Below are positions 32,086-40,851 of a stretch of DNA of 64,000 bases, piece after piece (within the stretch, counting starts at the first letter, position 1; each line of letters opens with the position of its first letter). This stretch comes from Martinezella tropici (GTDB lineage: Bacteria > Pseudomonadota > Alphaproteobacteria > Rhizobiales > Rhizobiaceae). Both the position numbers and the translations under genes were made by a program. A model generated the notes under the pieces. The model ran no database searches, was not told where the DNA came from, and saw nothing but the letters and a program-made list of their open reading frames with translations. The stretch lies in assembly GCA_000799755.1 (NCBI GenBank), contig JUHI01000011.1:124001-188000 (forward strand), written 5' to 3'.

Positions 32086-33678
32086 ATGACCGACTACAGC
32101 AAGTTTGCGAAACTGAGCCCCTTCGAGCTCAAGGACGAGCTTATTAAACTGGCTTCGGCCAGAGAAAATCGCACCATGCTGAACGCCGGTCGCGGCAATC
32201 CGAACTTCATGGCGACACTGCCGCGCCGTGCCTTCTTTCGCCTCGGGCTCTTTGCCGCCGCGGAGGCCGAGCTTTCCTATTCCTATATGCAGAAATGGAT
32301 CGGCGGCCTGCCCAATATCGATGGCATCGAGGCGCGCTTCGAGCGCTTCACCAGCGAAAACCGCGATCAGGCGGGGGTCGCCTTCCTGCAGCGTGCGTTG
32401 AGCTATGTCCGCGACCAGCTGGGCCTCTCCGGCTCGCAATTTCTGCATGAGATGGTCGAAGGCATCCTCGGCTGCAACTATCCGGTGCCGCCGCGCATGC
32501 TGAAGATCAGCGAGCAGATCGTCCGGGAATATATCGTCAAGGAAATGATCGGCGGCTCGCTGACGGGCGACAGTATCGATCTATTCGCGGTCGAAGGCGG
32601 CACGGCCGCCATGACCTATATCTTCAACACGCTGAAGCAGAACGGCATCGTCAGCAAGGGCGACAAGGTGGCGATCGGTCTGCCGGTATTCACCCCCTAT
32701 ATCGAAATCCCTGAACTCGACGAATACGGCCTCACGGAGGTGGCGATCAACGCCGATCCGAAGAACGGCTGGCAATACAGCGATGAGGAACTCGACAAGC
32801 TGAAGGATCCGGCGATCAAGATCTTCTTCTGCATCAATCCGAGCAACCCGCCTTCGGTAAAGCTCGACGACCGCAGCCTCGACAGGATCGCTGACATCGT
32901 CAAGAACCACAGGCAGGATCTGATCATTCTGACGGATGATGTCTACGGCACCTTCGCCGACGATTTCCGCTCGCTGTTTGCGACCTGCCCCAACAACACG
33001 ATCCTCGTCTATTCCTTCTCGAAATATTTCGGCGCCACCGGCTGGCGTCTCGGCGTCGTCGCAACCCATCAGAAGAATGTTCTGGACGACAGGCTGCGCG
33101 CCTTGCCGAAGGCAACGAAGACGGCGCTCGACCGCCGCTACGGCTCGCTGCTGCCTGACGTCAGCAAGCTGAAATTCATCGACCGTCTGGTCGCCGACAG
33201 CCGCACCGTCGCGCTGAACCACACCGCCGGCCTTTCGACGCCGCAGCAGGTCCAGCTGGTGTTCTTCTCGCTGTTTGCGCTGATGGACGAGAACGATGTC
33301 TATAAATCGACCCTCAAGAAGGTCATTCGCAAGCGCGAGGCCACTCTTTACCGCGAGCTCGGCATCCCGGTGACCGACAATCCGAACTCGGTCGACTATT
33401 ACACGCTTCTCGATCTGGAGGACATTGCGCTAAAACTCTATGGCGCCGACTTCGCCAAATGGGTGAAGAAGAAGTTCTCCGCCAACGAGCTTCTGTTCCG
33501 CATCGCCGACGAAACAGGTATCGTGCTCCTGCCCGGCCGCGGCTTCGGCACTCAGCAGCCTTCCGGCCGTGCTTCGCTGGCCAATCTCAATGAATACGAA
33601 TATGCGGCGATCGGCCGGTCGCTTCGCAAGATGGCGGACGAGTATCATGCGGAATTCAAGAAAAAGCCGTCGAAGTGA
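32086..33678 (+). CDS. aspD: Aspartate 4-decarboxylase / aspartate transaminase
   Basis: A 530-residue fold-type I PLP enzyme of the bifunctional aspartate beta-decarboxylase type. The predicted Schiff-base lysine is Lys313 in YSFSKYFGATGWR; the N-terminal extension with SYMQKWIGG, a central VEGGTAAMTYIFNTL cofactor segment, and the total length fit AspD (about 530) rather than ordinary transaminases (about 400). It converts aspartate to alanine and CO2 in the cytoplasm and works with AspT as a decarboxylative energy-conserving and pH-raising pair. AAGGAG precedes the start. A strong terminator follows the stop. Confidence 0.93.
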   Translation: MTDYSKFAKLSPFELKDELIKLASARENRTMLNAGRGNPNFMATLPRRAFFRLGLFAAAEAELSYSYMQKWIGGLPNIDGIEARFERFTSENRDQAGVAFLQRALSYVRDQLGLSGSQFLHEMVEGILGCNYPVPPRMLKISEQIVREYIVKEMIGGSLTGDSIDLFAVEGGTAAMTYIFNTLKQNGIVSKGDKVAIGLPVFTPYIEIPELDEYGLTEVAINADPKNGWQYSDEELDKLKDPAIKIFFCINPSNPPSVKLDDRSLDRIADIVKNHRQDLIILTDDVYGTFADDFRSLFATCPNNTILVYSFSKYFGATGWRLGVVATHQKNVLDDRLRALPKATKTALDRRYGSLLPDVSKLKFIDRLVADSRTVALNHTAGLSTPQQVQLVFFSLFALMDENDVYKSTLKKVIRKREATLYRELGIPVTDNPNSVDYYTLLDLEDIALKLYGADFAKWVKKKFSANELLFRIADETGIVLLPGRGFGTQQPSGRASLANLNEYEYAAIGRSLRKMADEYHAEFKKKPSK

Positions 33679-33683
33679 GGCTC

Positions 33684-33706
33684 TGAATGGGCATTGTGCC
33701 CATTCA
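33684..33706. terminator. Bidirectional terminator hairpin
   Basis: TGAATGGGCA (33684-33693) and TGCCCATTCA (33697-33706) form a perfect 10-bp stem with a 3-nt loop. It sits in the 33-bp gap between two convergent genes (aspD and the GAD-like gene), so it can stop transcription from both sides. Confidence 0.75.
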
Positions 33707-33711
33707 ACCCC

Positions 33712-35154
33712 TTAGCGCTCGCCCGGCGCACGGGTCGTCAATATGTCGCCGACAGCCGGGCCGTGTTCGATCGCACCGTCCTCGCCCCGTCGATATTTGA
33801 CGCCGACCTTGCATGCGTGGGGAGCCATCTTCCAGACCCAGCCTTTAAGTTGGCGGTCGGTGTCGGGAGGCGAGTAGAGCGGCATGTTGAAGCGCAAGCC
33901 ATCCTCTTCGCCGAGATCGAGCGTGCACATGACCGTGCCTTCGCCGTCGTCTTCTTCATCGAGGTCCGGCTCCTCCACATGCGTGATAGTGGGACGAAGC
34001 GGCTCGACATGAACCAGTACCTGCAGGACGCGTGGAAGATCGGCAAAGGGCGGCGCCGGCAGGCTGTCGTCCGATTCCTCAGGGAAAGCCTCATCCAGCG
34101 TGATCCGGCGGAAATAATATTCGCTACGCCCCATTTCGTCCCAGCCGCCGATCGCCGTCGCGATATGGTCCAGATCGTGGATACGCAGGAGGAAGCTGGC
34201 TCCGCCCGAATGCATCACCACGAGGCGGTCGTCATTGTCGTCCCCACCCGAAGAACCGGCGCGCAGGATGATGTCGAGCTCAACGATCTCGTCCCCTTCG
34301 GCGTTGCGGGAGATTTCGTACGTCCCGGTGTAGAAACGCACGTCGACGCGTTCCAAGCTCCGATAATGGATGCGCCAGAACAGCAGGCTGTAACGACCGT
34401 CCGGACGAAGCGCCAGCAGCCTGTGCCAGTCGCTGTAGGAAGACAGGTATAAGCCGGCTAAGTCCTGTCCGTCCGCGATATTCTCGAATGTCGAGCGATG
34501 CTCGACCGGCAGGGCGTCAGCCACGGTCGTCGGCTTCTCGGCTGTCGGCCTCGGCGGATCGACGGCATCGCGAAGGCGTCGGTGCATCTCGAAAGCATCG
34601 ACCTTTGCGATCCGCAGCATCTGCATCGAAAACAGCATCTGGTCGATTTCGTAAACTTCGCCGGATGAGAGCGCTCCGCACTCCTCCCGTGCCGACCGCA
34701 GCAATGCCGGAGAAATAAGCGATTCAAGCGATTGTTCATCGCAAAGGAACCGATTGAAGAACTCATCTAGGCTCCAGGCCAGGTCGCTCGTTCTCTTCGA
34801 GACAGGGTCGATGAAGGCGACATCCTCATCGGTTGCCGTCAGCTTGCGGTAATAGAGAAGGACGCCGAAGGGCGTCAGCACGATCGGGATGCGCCGCACG
34901 TCATCGGACGGCGAAACGATCCATCGGTTGAGTACAGACTGCCAAGGCCGCGGGTCGATTAGGGCGAGTTGCCTATCGCCATAGAATCCAAGCCCCTTCC
35001 GGCGCCACAATTCGAGAAGGCTGTCGGGAAGAATGCCTTCATAGGCAGCGATAAGCTCACCGTCAGCGCGGGAAACCTGGCGCGACGGCGGATGGACTGC
35101 GACGAAGCGCTGAAGAGCGGGGCGGCGAAACGGAAGGACAAGACGATCAAACAT
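33712..35154 (-). CDS. GAD-like domain protein, T6SS-immunity (Tdi1)-like N-terminus with long extension
   Basis: A 480-residue cytoplasmic protein. Residues about 25-160 resemble GAD-like/DUF1851 proteins: YEGILPDSLLELWRRKGLGFYG followed by ALIDPRPWQSVLNRW, then WSLDEFFNRFLCDE. In Agrobacterium such proteins (Tdi1) neutralise DNase effectors of the type VI secretion system. Typical members are about 200 residues; this one has a further 300 residues of acidic, unrecognised sequence. No effector, VgrG or PAAR gene is next to it, so an immunity role is uncertain. A start at 35181 is an alternative; neither has a strong ribosome site. The resemblance is read by eye and needs a profile search. 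Confidence 0.6.
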   Translation of the reverse strand: MFDRLVLPFRRPALQRFVAVHPPSRQVSRADGELIAAYEGILPDSLLELWRRKGLGFYGDRQLALIDPRPWQSVLNRWIVSPSDDVRRIPIVLTPFGVLLYYRKLTATDEDVAFIDPVSKRTSDLAWSLDEFFNRFLCDEQSLESLISPALLRSAREECGALSSGEVYEIDQMLFSMQMLRIAKVDAFEMHRRLRDAVDPPRPTAEKPTTVADALPVEHRSTFENIADGQDLAGLYLSSYSDWHRLLALRPDGRYSLLFWRIHYRSLERVDVRFYTGTYEISRNAEGDEIVELDIILRAGSSGGDDNDDRLVVMHSGGASFLLRIHDLDHIATAIGGWDEMGRSEYYFRRITLDEAFPEESDDSLPAPPFADLPRVLQVLVHVEPLRPTITHVEEPDLDEEDDGEGTVMCTLDLGEEDGLRFNMPLYSPPDTDRQLKGWVWKMAPHACKVGVKYRRGEDGAIEHGPAVGDILTTRAPGER

Positions 35155-35244
35155 GGGTTGTATATGGACGGCGGTGGGCATCGGGCAAGATGCCCGATCG
35201 CTCAGGCATGCGCTTTCGCGGTTTGCTTGATCGCGACAACACGC

Positions 35245-36153
35245 TCAGGCTTCTGCATCGAGGAATTGCTGGAGGCGCGGCACGACGAAATCGAGGAAGA
35301 CGCGCACGCGCTGCGGCATACGCGCGCCGCCCAGGAAGACCGCGTGGATCTGTTCCTCGTCGGGCTCGACGACATCGGCAAGCACTTCAACAAGTCGGCC
35401 AGCCTCTATATCGGCGCGCACGTGATAGTCGCCCATGCGCGCAAGCCCCACGCCCGCCAGCGCCATGCGGCGCACGGTTTCGCCGTTATTGGCAAGCAGT
35501 GAGCTCGTCATCATACGGTCGACGATGCGGCCGCTTTCTCTTACCGGCCAGACGGGCGCGACGCGACGGAAATTGAACCCGAGGCAATTATGTCGGGAGA
35601 GATCGTCGACCGAGCACGGTATCCCGTATCGATCGAGGTAGTCCGGTGCCGCCACGATCTTGCGGCGGGCAATGCCGATGCGCCTTGCAATCATGCCTGA
35701 ATCGGGCAGCGGCCCCACCCGGAAAGCAATGTCGGTACGGTCGAGATAGAGGTCGACGATTTCGTCCGATAGTGAAAGGTCGACCACGACATTGGGATAG
35801 GTCCGCCAGAACTCCGGCAATAGCGGCTCCAGGCCGAGCACACCCAGGGCAACGGAGATGTTGACCCGAACCGTGCCGCCCGTCGTGGTCGCGCCCTGCG
35901 CCAGCTCCTGCTCGACCTCGTCGAGATCGTGCAGCAGGGCCTGACTGCGCTCATAGTAGATTCGGCCTTCTAAGGTCAGCGACAGCCGCCGTGTCGAGCG
36001 CTCGACCAGACGCACGCCGAGCCTAGCCTCGATGCGCGAGATCAGCTTGCTGACAGTCGATGGCGTCATGCGCAAAAGGCGTGCCGCCTCCGAGAAGCTG
36101 CCGGCCTCCACGACACGAAGAAACACCTGCATTTCGCCCGCGCGATTATCCAT
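35245..36153 (-). CDS. LysR-family regulator divergent from aldo-keto reductase gene
   Basis: A 302-residue LysR protein. The helix-turn-helix covers about residues 5-62 (MQVFLRVVEAGSFSEAARLLRMTPSTVSKLISRIEARLG), followed by RLVERSTRRLSLTLEGRIYYER, and a substrate domain to the end. It is the AaeR/PecT-like subgroup, as is the regulator at 10018. A GTG at 36162 is an alternative start. It is transcribed away from the aldo-keto reductase and MFS genes, with a TTTCA-N9-TGAAA site in between, so it probably controls them. Confidence 0.9.
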   Translation of the reverse strand: MDNRAGEMQVFLRVVEAGSFSEAARLLRMTPSTVSKLISRIEARLGVRLVERSTRRLSLTLEGRIYYERSQALLHDLDEVEQELAQGATTTGGTVRVNISVALGVLGLEPLLPEFWRTYPNVVVDLSLSDEIVDLYLDRTDIAFRVGPLPDSGMIARRIGIARRKIVAAPDYLDRYGIPCSVDDLSRHNCLGFNFRRVAPVWPVRESGRIVDRMMTSSLLANNGETVRRMALAGVGLARMGDYHVRADIEAGRLVEVLADVVEPDEEQIHAVFLGGARMPQRVRVFLDFVVPRLQQFLDAEA

Positions 36154-36175
36154 GGGACTCACATCTTTGATTTCA

Positions 36176-36194
36176 TTTCATAGATAATGTGAAA
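36176..36194. promoter_or_regulatory. LysR-type box between LysR and aldo-keto reductase genes
   Basis: TTTCA (36176-36180) and TGAAA (36190-36194) form an inverted repeat around TAGATAATG, containing the T-N11-A pattern of LysR sites. It lies 23 bp before the LysR start. Confidence 0.5.
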
Positions 36195-36317
36195 ACTCGC
36201 CTGATTATCAAGTCTGAACATGTCCCTTATTTCATAGCCCAAGGAAATCGAACGCCATGGCGGCGCTCGATCCATCCAAAGCGGCGAAGCCGCAGGATAT
36301 ATTCGCAAGGAGTTTCA

Positions 36318-37142
36318 ATGCTAAGCGTTACCGCCCATGGCGCAACCATTCCCGCCCTCGGCTTCGGTGTCTTCCGCATGTCGGACGCAGAAGTGGAGCG
36401 TGTCATCCCGGCCGCATTGGAGGCCGGCTTTCGTCATTTCGACACCGCACAGATCTATCAGAACGAGGCGGCACTTGGGCGAGCCCTAGAGGCAGCTGGC
36501 ACGCAACGCGACGACCTGTTCCTGACCACCAAGGTCTGGGTGGACAACTATAGCGTCGACAAGTTCGCCGCCTCGGTCGATGAAAGCCTCGACAAGCTCA
36601 AGACCGGGCACGTCGATCTGTTGCTGCTGCACTGGCCGGCGGACAAGGTGTCGATTGCCGACCAGATCGAGATGCTGAACACGGTGAAGGCGGCGGGCAA
36701 GACCCGCTTCGTCGGCGTCAGCAACCAGAATATCGCGCAGATGCGCGAATCGGCCAGGCTTTCCAGCACGCCGATCGTGACAAATCAGGTCGAGATCCAT
36801 CCCTATCTACCCCAGCACGCGCTCGTTGCCGCCGCCAAGGCAAGCGGCGTTCCGATCACCGCCTACTACGGCATGGCCGATGGTGCGGTGCCGAAGGATC
36901 AGTTGCTGCAGCAGATCGGCGCCAAATACGGCAAGAACGCCGCGCAGGTCGGGCTGCGCTGGTTGATTGAACAGGGCCACATCGCGCTCTCCAAGACGGC
37001 CAATCCAGAGCGCGTCAAGGAGAACATCGCGATCTTCGACTTCAACCTCGACGAGGCGGATATGGCCGCCATCGCCAGTCTCGCACGTCCGGATGGCCGG
37101 ATCGTCAGCCCGCCGGGCCTCGCTCCGGAATGGGACGTCTAA
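36318..37142 (+). CDS. Aldo/keto reductase
   Basis: A 274-residue NADPH-dependent oxidoreductase of the AKR superfamily (2,5-diketo-gluconate reductase/YvgN-like size). The catalytic tetrad is visible: Asp and Tyr in FRHFDTAQIYQNE, Lys in FLTTKVWVDN, His in LLLLHWP. The cofactor-binding end has IALSKTANPERVKENI, where Lys-Thr replaces the usual Pro-Lys-Ser of IPKS. The start at 36318 has AAGGAG 5 nt upstream; a longer frame back to 36189 crosses the regulatory region. It reduces an aldehyde or ketone and shares an operon with an MFS exporter 12 bp later, suggesting detoxification. Confidence 0.9.
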   Translation: MLSVTAHGATIPALGFGVFRMSDAEVERVIPAALEAGFRHFDTAQIYQNEAALGRALEAAGTQRDDLFLTTKVWVDNYSVDKFAASVDESLDKLKTGHVDLLLLHWPADKVSIADQIEMLNTVKAAGKTRFVGVSNQNIAQMRESARLSSTPIVTNQVEIHPYLPQHALVAAAKASGVPITAYYGMADGAVPKDQLLQQIGAKYGKNAAQVGLRWLIEQGHIALSKTANPERVKENIAIFDFNLDEADMAAIASLARPDGRIVSPPGLAPEWDV

Positions 37143-37154
37143 GGAGATTTCAAC

Positions 37155-38366
37155 ATGAACGCCCAGATTTCGACGGCCGAAAAGGCCCAAACATCCTCTC
37201 ATGCGCAATGGGCACTTCTCGCTCTTGCGATCGGTGCCTTCGGCATCGGCACGACCGAGTTTTCACCGATGGGGCTTCTCCCGGTGATTGCCAAAGGAGT
37301 TGATGTCTCGATCCCGACCGCCGGCCTCCTGATCAGCGCCTATGCGATCGGCGTCATGGTCGGCGCTCCCTTCATGACGCTCGCCTTCAGCCGTTTCGGC
37401 AAACGCACTGCGCTGATCCTGCTGATGAGCATCTTTACCATCGGCAATCTTATGTCGGCCATGGCGCCCGGCTACTTCACACTGTTGCTTGCCCGGCTCG
37501 TCACCAGTCTCAATCATGGCGCCTTCTTTGGTCTCGGCGCCGTCGTGGCGGCAAGCGTGGTGCCGAAGGAAAAGCAGGCAAGCGCCGTCGCCGCCATGTT
37601 CATGGGGCTGACGATCGCCAATATCGGCGGCGTGCCGGCTGCCACCTGGGTTGGCCAGGCAATCGGCTGGCGCATGGCTTTCGCCGGAACAGCGCTGATC
37701 GGCATCGCAGCCATCGCTGCCTTGTGGTTTGCCCTGCCGAAAGGCGAGCGTGGTGCAATGCCCAACGTGAGACGGGAGCTTGCCGTCCTCACCCATCCGA
37801 CAGTGCTGCTTGCCATGGCGACGACAGTCATGGGTGCAGGCGCGATGTTCGCGCTCTATACCTACGTTGCCCCGGCGCTGACCGAGCTCACCGGTGCATC
37901 CAACAGCTTCGTAACCCTCGGACTGATGTTGATCGGTGTCGGCTTCACGATCGGCAACTGGCTGGGCGGCCGCCTGGCCGACTGGTCGCTTGATGGCGCC
38001 ACCAAGATCTTCCTTGGCCTGCTTGCGGCTATCATGTTCGTCCTGCCGTTGGCCATGACCAGCCATATCGGCGCGGCAATCGGCCTTCTCGTCTGGGGTG
38101 GCGCAGCATTCGCCATTGTCCCGCCAGTGCAGATGCGGGTCATGGAAGCAGCGGCGGAAGCGCCGGGGCTTGCCTCCTCCATCAATGTCGGAGCCTTCAA
38201 TCTCGGCAATGCTCTGGGAGCGGCCACCGGTGCCGCCGTCATTAGCCTCGGCTTCGGCTATGCCGCCGTCGCGATTGCCGGTGGCCTGCTGGCGGCAGTC
38301 GGCCTGGTGCTGGTGTTGATCGGCACGCGCAGATCGTCGTCACTGGCGGCAAATTGCAGCGCTTGA
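37155..38366 (+). CDS. DHA1-type MFS efflux transporter
   Basis: A 403-residue inner-membrane transporter with 12 predicted helices, starting with the AraJ/CmlA-type segment GTTEFSPMGLLPVIA. The loop between helices 2 and 3 has FSRFGKRTALI (motif A-like), and LVTSLNHGAFFGLGAVVA is the helix-4/5 part typical of this drug and sugar efflux group. TAAGGAG precedes the start, 12 bp after the reductase. Relatives export chloramphenicol, sugars or purine nucleosides; the substrate here is unknown but is likely the compound handled by the reductase. Confidence 0.88.
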   Translation: MNAQISTAEKAQTSSHAQWALLALAIGAFGIGTTEFSPMGLLPVIAKGVDVSIPTAGLLISAYAIGVMVGAPFMTLAFSRFGKRTALILLMSIFTIGNLMSAMAPGYFTLLLARLVTSLNHGAFFGLGAVVAASVVPKEKQASAVAAMFMGLTIANIGGVPAATWVGQAIGWRMAFAGTALIGIAAIAALWFALPKGERGAMPNVRRELAVLTHPTVLLAMATTVMGAGAMFALYTYVAPALTELTGASNSFVTLGLMLIGVGFTIGNWLGGRLADWSLDGATKIFLGLLAAIMFVLPLAMTSHIGAAIGLLVWGGAAFAIVPPVQMRVMEAAAEAPGLASSINVGAFNLGNALGAATGAAVISLGFGYAAVAIAGGLLAAVGLVLVLIGTRRSSSLAANCSA

Positions 38367-38443
38367 CAAGCGCGCGTACCATCATGGGCCATACATCAGG
38401 CGCGGAGTATCAAAGCTTCTCGATGTTTGGCCACCAATAACAT

Positions 38444-38479
38444 GCCGCCCGCAGCCTGGTACTACCACCTGCGGGCGGC
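38444..38479. terminator. Strong bidirectional terminator-like hairpin
   Basis: An 11-bp perfect stem GCCGCCCGCAG/CTGCGGGCGGC (38444-38454 with 38469-38479) has an inner TGGTA/TACCA stem in its loop. It lies between the convergent MFS gene and the unknown gene at 38504. Confidence 0.7.
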
Positions 38480-38503
38480 TTGATGTGATCGCACTCGTGC
38501 GTC

Positions 38504-39409
38504 TCAAGGCAACTTGATCTCGAGCGTGATCATGTAATTGCTGTAGTTGGGAATAGCCGGCGGATTGGCGATCGAATAGGAGGTTATGCGCGGCGGCGTC
38601 GACGGCGGCTTCACGTCCGGTCTCCAGGAGGCCTTGATCGTGATCTTGTCGTTAGGGTGATAGGAGAGATCGAGTTGACGGTCCCGGCTTGCTCCATTCC
38701 TGGAGCGCTTGCCCGCCAACGACCATTTGTCCCAGGCCGCTTCCACCGTCTCTATGGTCTGGGTACCCTTGCGCTCATAGCCGGCTCCAAGCGAAGCCTT
38801 GCCATCTTTGGCGGCCAGCGTGAAAGCCTGATCCTGAACCTTGCCGTCGAAATCGGTCGTGACCGTCGCGCCGCCCTCAAGCGAGCGCTTGCTGCCATCC
38901 GTAAGGCGGGCATGCACATCGAAAATGATCGTCTTGTTGCCGACATAGACGCCGACATTCGGATTGAGCCCATTCGTCTTGAAACCGATATCGCTCTTGG
39001 CCTTGGTGTCGAGAACAATCGGACGCTCGGGCGACTGAAAATGCTTTCCGAGCCAATCCTGCTGGGACTTGGTCGGCGCAACGGGCTTGCCTGCCGGATC
39101 GAACGCACCCATGACCATGCAACGACGGCCGCTCACCCAGCTGTTGACGGCAAAGATCAGATCGCCGTCATTGCCGAGTGCGGCAACACCCTGATGCAGG
39201 CTGTTCCTCAGACTGTAGCGACCACAGCAGGACAGGGAATTGTCGCTTGACGCTTCAAACGACCGACCGGAGAAAAGCACGCCCGATGGCAGTCCCGATG
39301 CAGTGTCGCCCCCCAGAACAGGGCAGCCGGAAAGTGGTATCAGCCTGTAACTGTCCAAATCCGTTTGCGGCGTCTGGCCCATCGGCCTGGTGAGAGGTGC
39401 TAATCCCAT
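38504..39409 (-). CDS. Unknown protein, no recognised family
   Basis: A 301-residue protein I do not recognise. The N-terminal third is Ser/Leu/Gly-rich with three cysteines (one in LSGCPVLGG and two in LSCCGRYS), without a clear signal peptide from this start. The C-terminal two thirds read like a beta-rich domain with alternating polar/hydrophobic residues (KTIIFDVHARLTDGSKRSLEGGATVTTDF, and later NYMITLEIKLP). There are no close neighbours in the same direction. The SGC sequence near residue 28 resembles a lipobox, but no hydrophobic segment precedes it; the true start may differ. The frame is long and has normal codon use, so it is probably a real gene. Confidence 0.6.
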   Translation of the reverse strand: MGLAPLTRPMGQTPQTDLDSYRLIPLSGCPVLGGDTASGLPSGVLFSGRSFEASSDNSLSCCGRYSLRNSLHQGVAALGNDGDLIFAVNSWVSGRRCMVMGAFDPAGKPVAPTKSQQDWLGKHFQSPERPIVLDTKAKSDIGFKTNGLNPNVGVYVGNKTIIFDVHARLTDGSKRSLEGGATVTTDFDGKVQDQAFTLAAKDGKASLGAGYERKGTQTIETVEAAWDKWSLAGKRSRNGASRDRQLDLSYHPNDKITIKASWRPDVKPPSTPPRITSYSIANPPAIPNYSNYMITLEIKLP

Positions 39410-39696
39410 ATCTGATCTACCGTTTCATTTCGTTGACGAAGGATGAAGATGGAATCTCGCCCGCCGGTAAAGCGTGGAGAGCGATGCGATCTTTGCGTGT
39501 CCGACCCGGGGAGTTAGGTCGGCAAACTCATTTGTCCAGTCGGTAGATTGTGCTTCCGACCTATATCGCGAGCTCGATAAATCGGCAGGCAACCTAATTT
39601 GTCTGATGATTTGAAGATGCCGGTATTGCCAGCACTGGTTGCTTTCGGATAGACCCTTTCCATCTCACTCGTGCCCAGATTCTCCGGAGCGTGGAA

Positions 39697-40848
39697 ATGC
39701 GTCTTGAACCGCAGCAGCGAATTTATGTCTGCTTCTTTCTCTTTGCGGTCTCGATGGGCGCGTTGCTGTCGCGCCTTCCCGATCTCCAGGACGCCTTGCA
39801 GATCAACAAATCCGAGCTTGGCCTGACGCTGATCGGTGCTGCGATCGGCGCGCTGATATCGCTCACCTTCGCGCCCCCGATCGTCGCCCGCCTTGGCGCC
39901 CGCAAGACGGCCTTCATCACCGTGCTCGGCACGTCGGCATCCCTGGCGCTCGTGCCATGGATGGGCGCAGCTCCCCTTGTTTTCGCAGTCCTCTTCTGTG
40001 AGGGGCTGTTGGCAGGCGCGCTCGAAATCAACCTTAATGTCGAGATCGACCGCATTGAGGCGCAGCTCGGCCGCGGCGTCATGAGCCGAGCCCACGGTTT
40101 CTGGAGCCTCGGCTTCTTCGTGACGGCCCTGGTATCATCCGTGATACGGCAGGCGGGCGTGACGATGCACCTGCATCTGGGCCTGACATTCGTCCTCGTC
40201 CTCGTCATCGGCTCCATCACTATTGCCGGCATGCGCAACGCGCCGGCGCGTCCGACGCAGGATCATGTCGAGACCCACCACATAGCGTTGCCGACGCTTG
40301 GTTTGTTGCCACTCTGCGTCATAGGCATCGGGGCGTTCCTGGTCGAGGGTGCAGGCATCGACTGGTCGGCGATCTACATGCGCGACGTGTTCCAAGTCGA
40401 GCCGTTCGTTGGCGGCCTCGGCCTGACGCTGTTCACCTTCTTCATGGCACTGGCGCGGCTGTTTGCCGACCGGTTCGTCGATCGCTACGGTTCCCGCTCG
40501 GTTGCGCTTTCTCTGCTGTTGCTTGCAACCGCCGGGCTTTGTGCCGTCTGGCTGGCACCGCATCCGAATGTAGCGCTCGTCGGCTTTGCCTTCATGGGCG
40601 CGGGCTGCAGCGCGGTCTATCCGCTCGTGGTATCCGCTGCCGCACAACGTACCGACCGCCCGGCCCACATCAACGTCGCAGCCCTCGGACAAATGTCTTT
40701 CGTCGTCTTCTTCCTGGCGCCGCCATTGCTTGGATTCGTCGCCGAGCACGCGGGCATTCGCACCGCCTATCTGGTGTGCATCCCAGTCATCCTGGCCGCA
40801 TTGATGGGCATCGGATCGCTTTCGACGCGCCGCAGCGCCTTTGCATGA
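39697..40848 (+). CDS. MFS transporter (YbjJ/FucP-like)
   Basis: A 383-residue transporter with 12 predicted helices. It starts IYVCFFLFAVSMGALLSRLPDLQDAL, with LGARKTAFI between helices 2 and 3 and SRAHGFWSLGFFVTALVSS in the middle, all typical of the YbjJ-type branch near the fucose permease family. The ATG at 39697 is preceded by GGAG; a GTG two codons upstream is also possible. It ends 3 bp before the convergent AraC gene. The substrate is unknown; nothing ties it firmly to the glycoside cluster that follows. Confidence 0.85.
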   Translation: MRLEPQQRIYVCFFLFAVSMGALLSRLPDLQDALQINKSELGLTLIGAAIGALISLTFAPPIVARLGARKTAFITVLGTSASLALVPWMGAAPLVFAVLFCEGLLAGALEINLNVEIDRIEAQLGRGVMSRAHGFWSLGFFVTALVSSVIRQAGVTMHLHLGLTFVLVLVIGSITIAGMRNAPARPTQDHVETHHIALPTLGLLPLCVIGIGAFLVEGAGIDWSAIYMRDVFQVEPFVGGLGLTLFTFFMALARLFADRFVDRYGSRSVALSLLLLATAGLCAVWLAPHPNVALVGFAFMGAGCSAVYPLVVSAAAQRTDRPAHINVAALGQMSFVVFFLAPPLLGFVAEHAGIRTAYLVCIPVILAALMGIGSLSTRRSAFA

Positions 40849-40851
40849 GGA

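Noticed and set aside
30493..32448. A 651-codon frame on the minus strand opposite aspT
   Set aside because: It is rich in Asp, His and Arg, as expected when a GC-rich membrane-protein gene is read backward. AspT on the plus strand has a promoter, ribosome site and family structure.
32086..33678. Plain aspartate aminotransferase for the 530-residue PLP enzyme
   Set aside because: Length, N-terminal extension and adjacency to AspT fit the bifunctional aspartate 4-decarboxylase instead.
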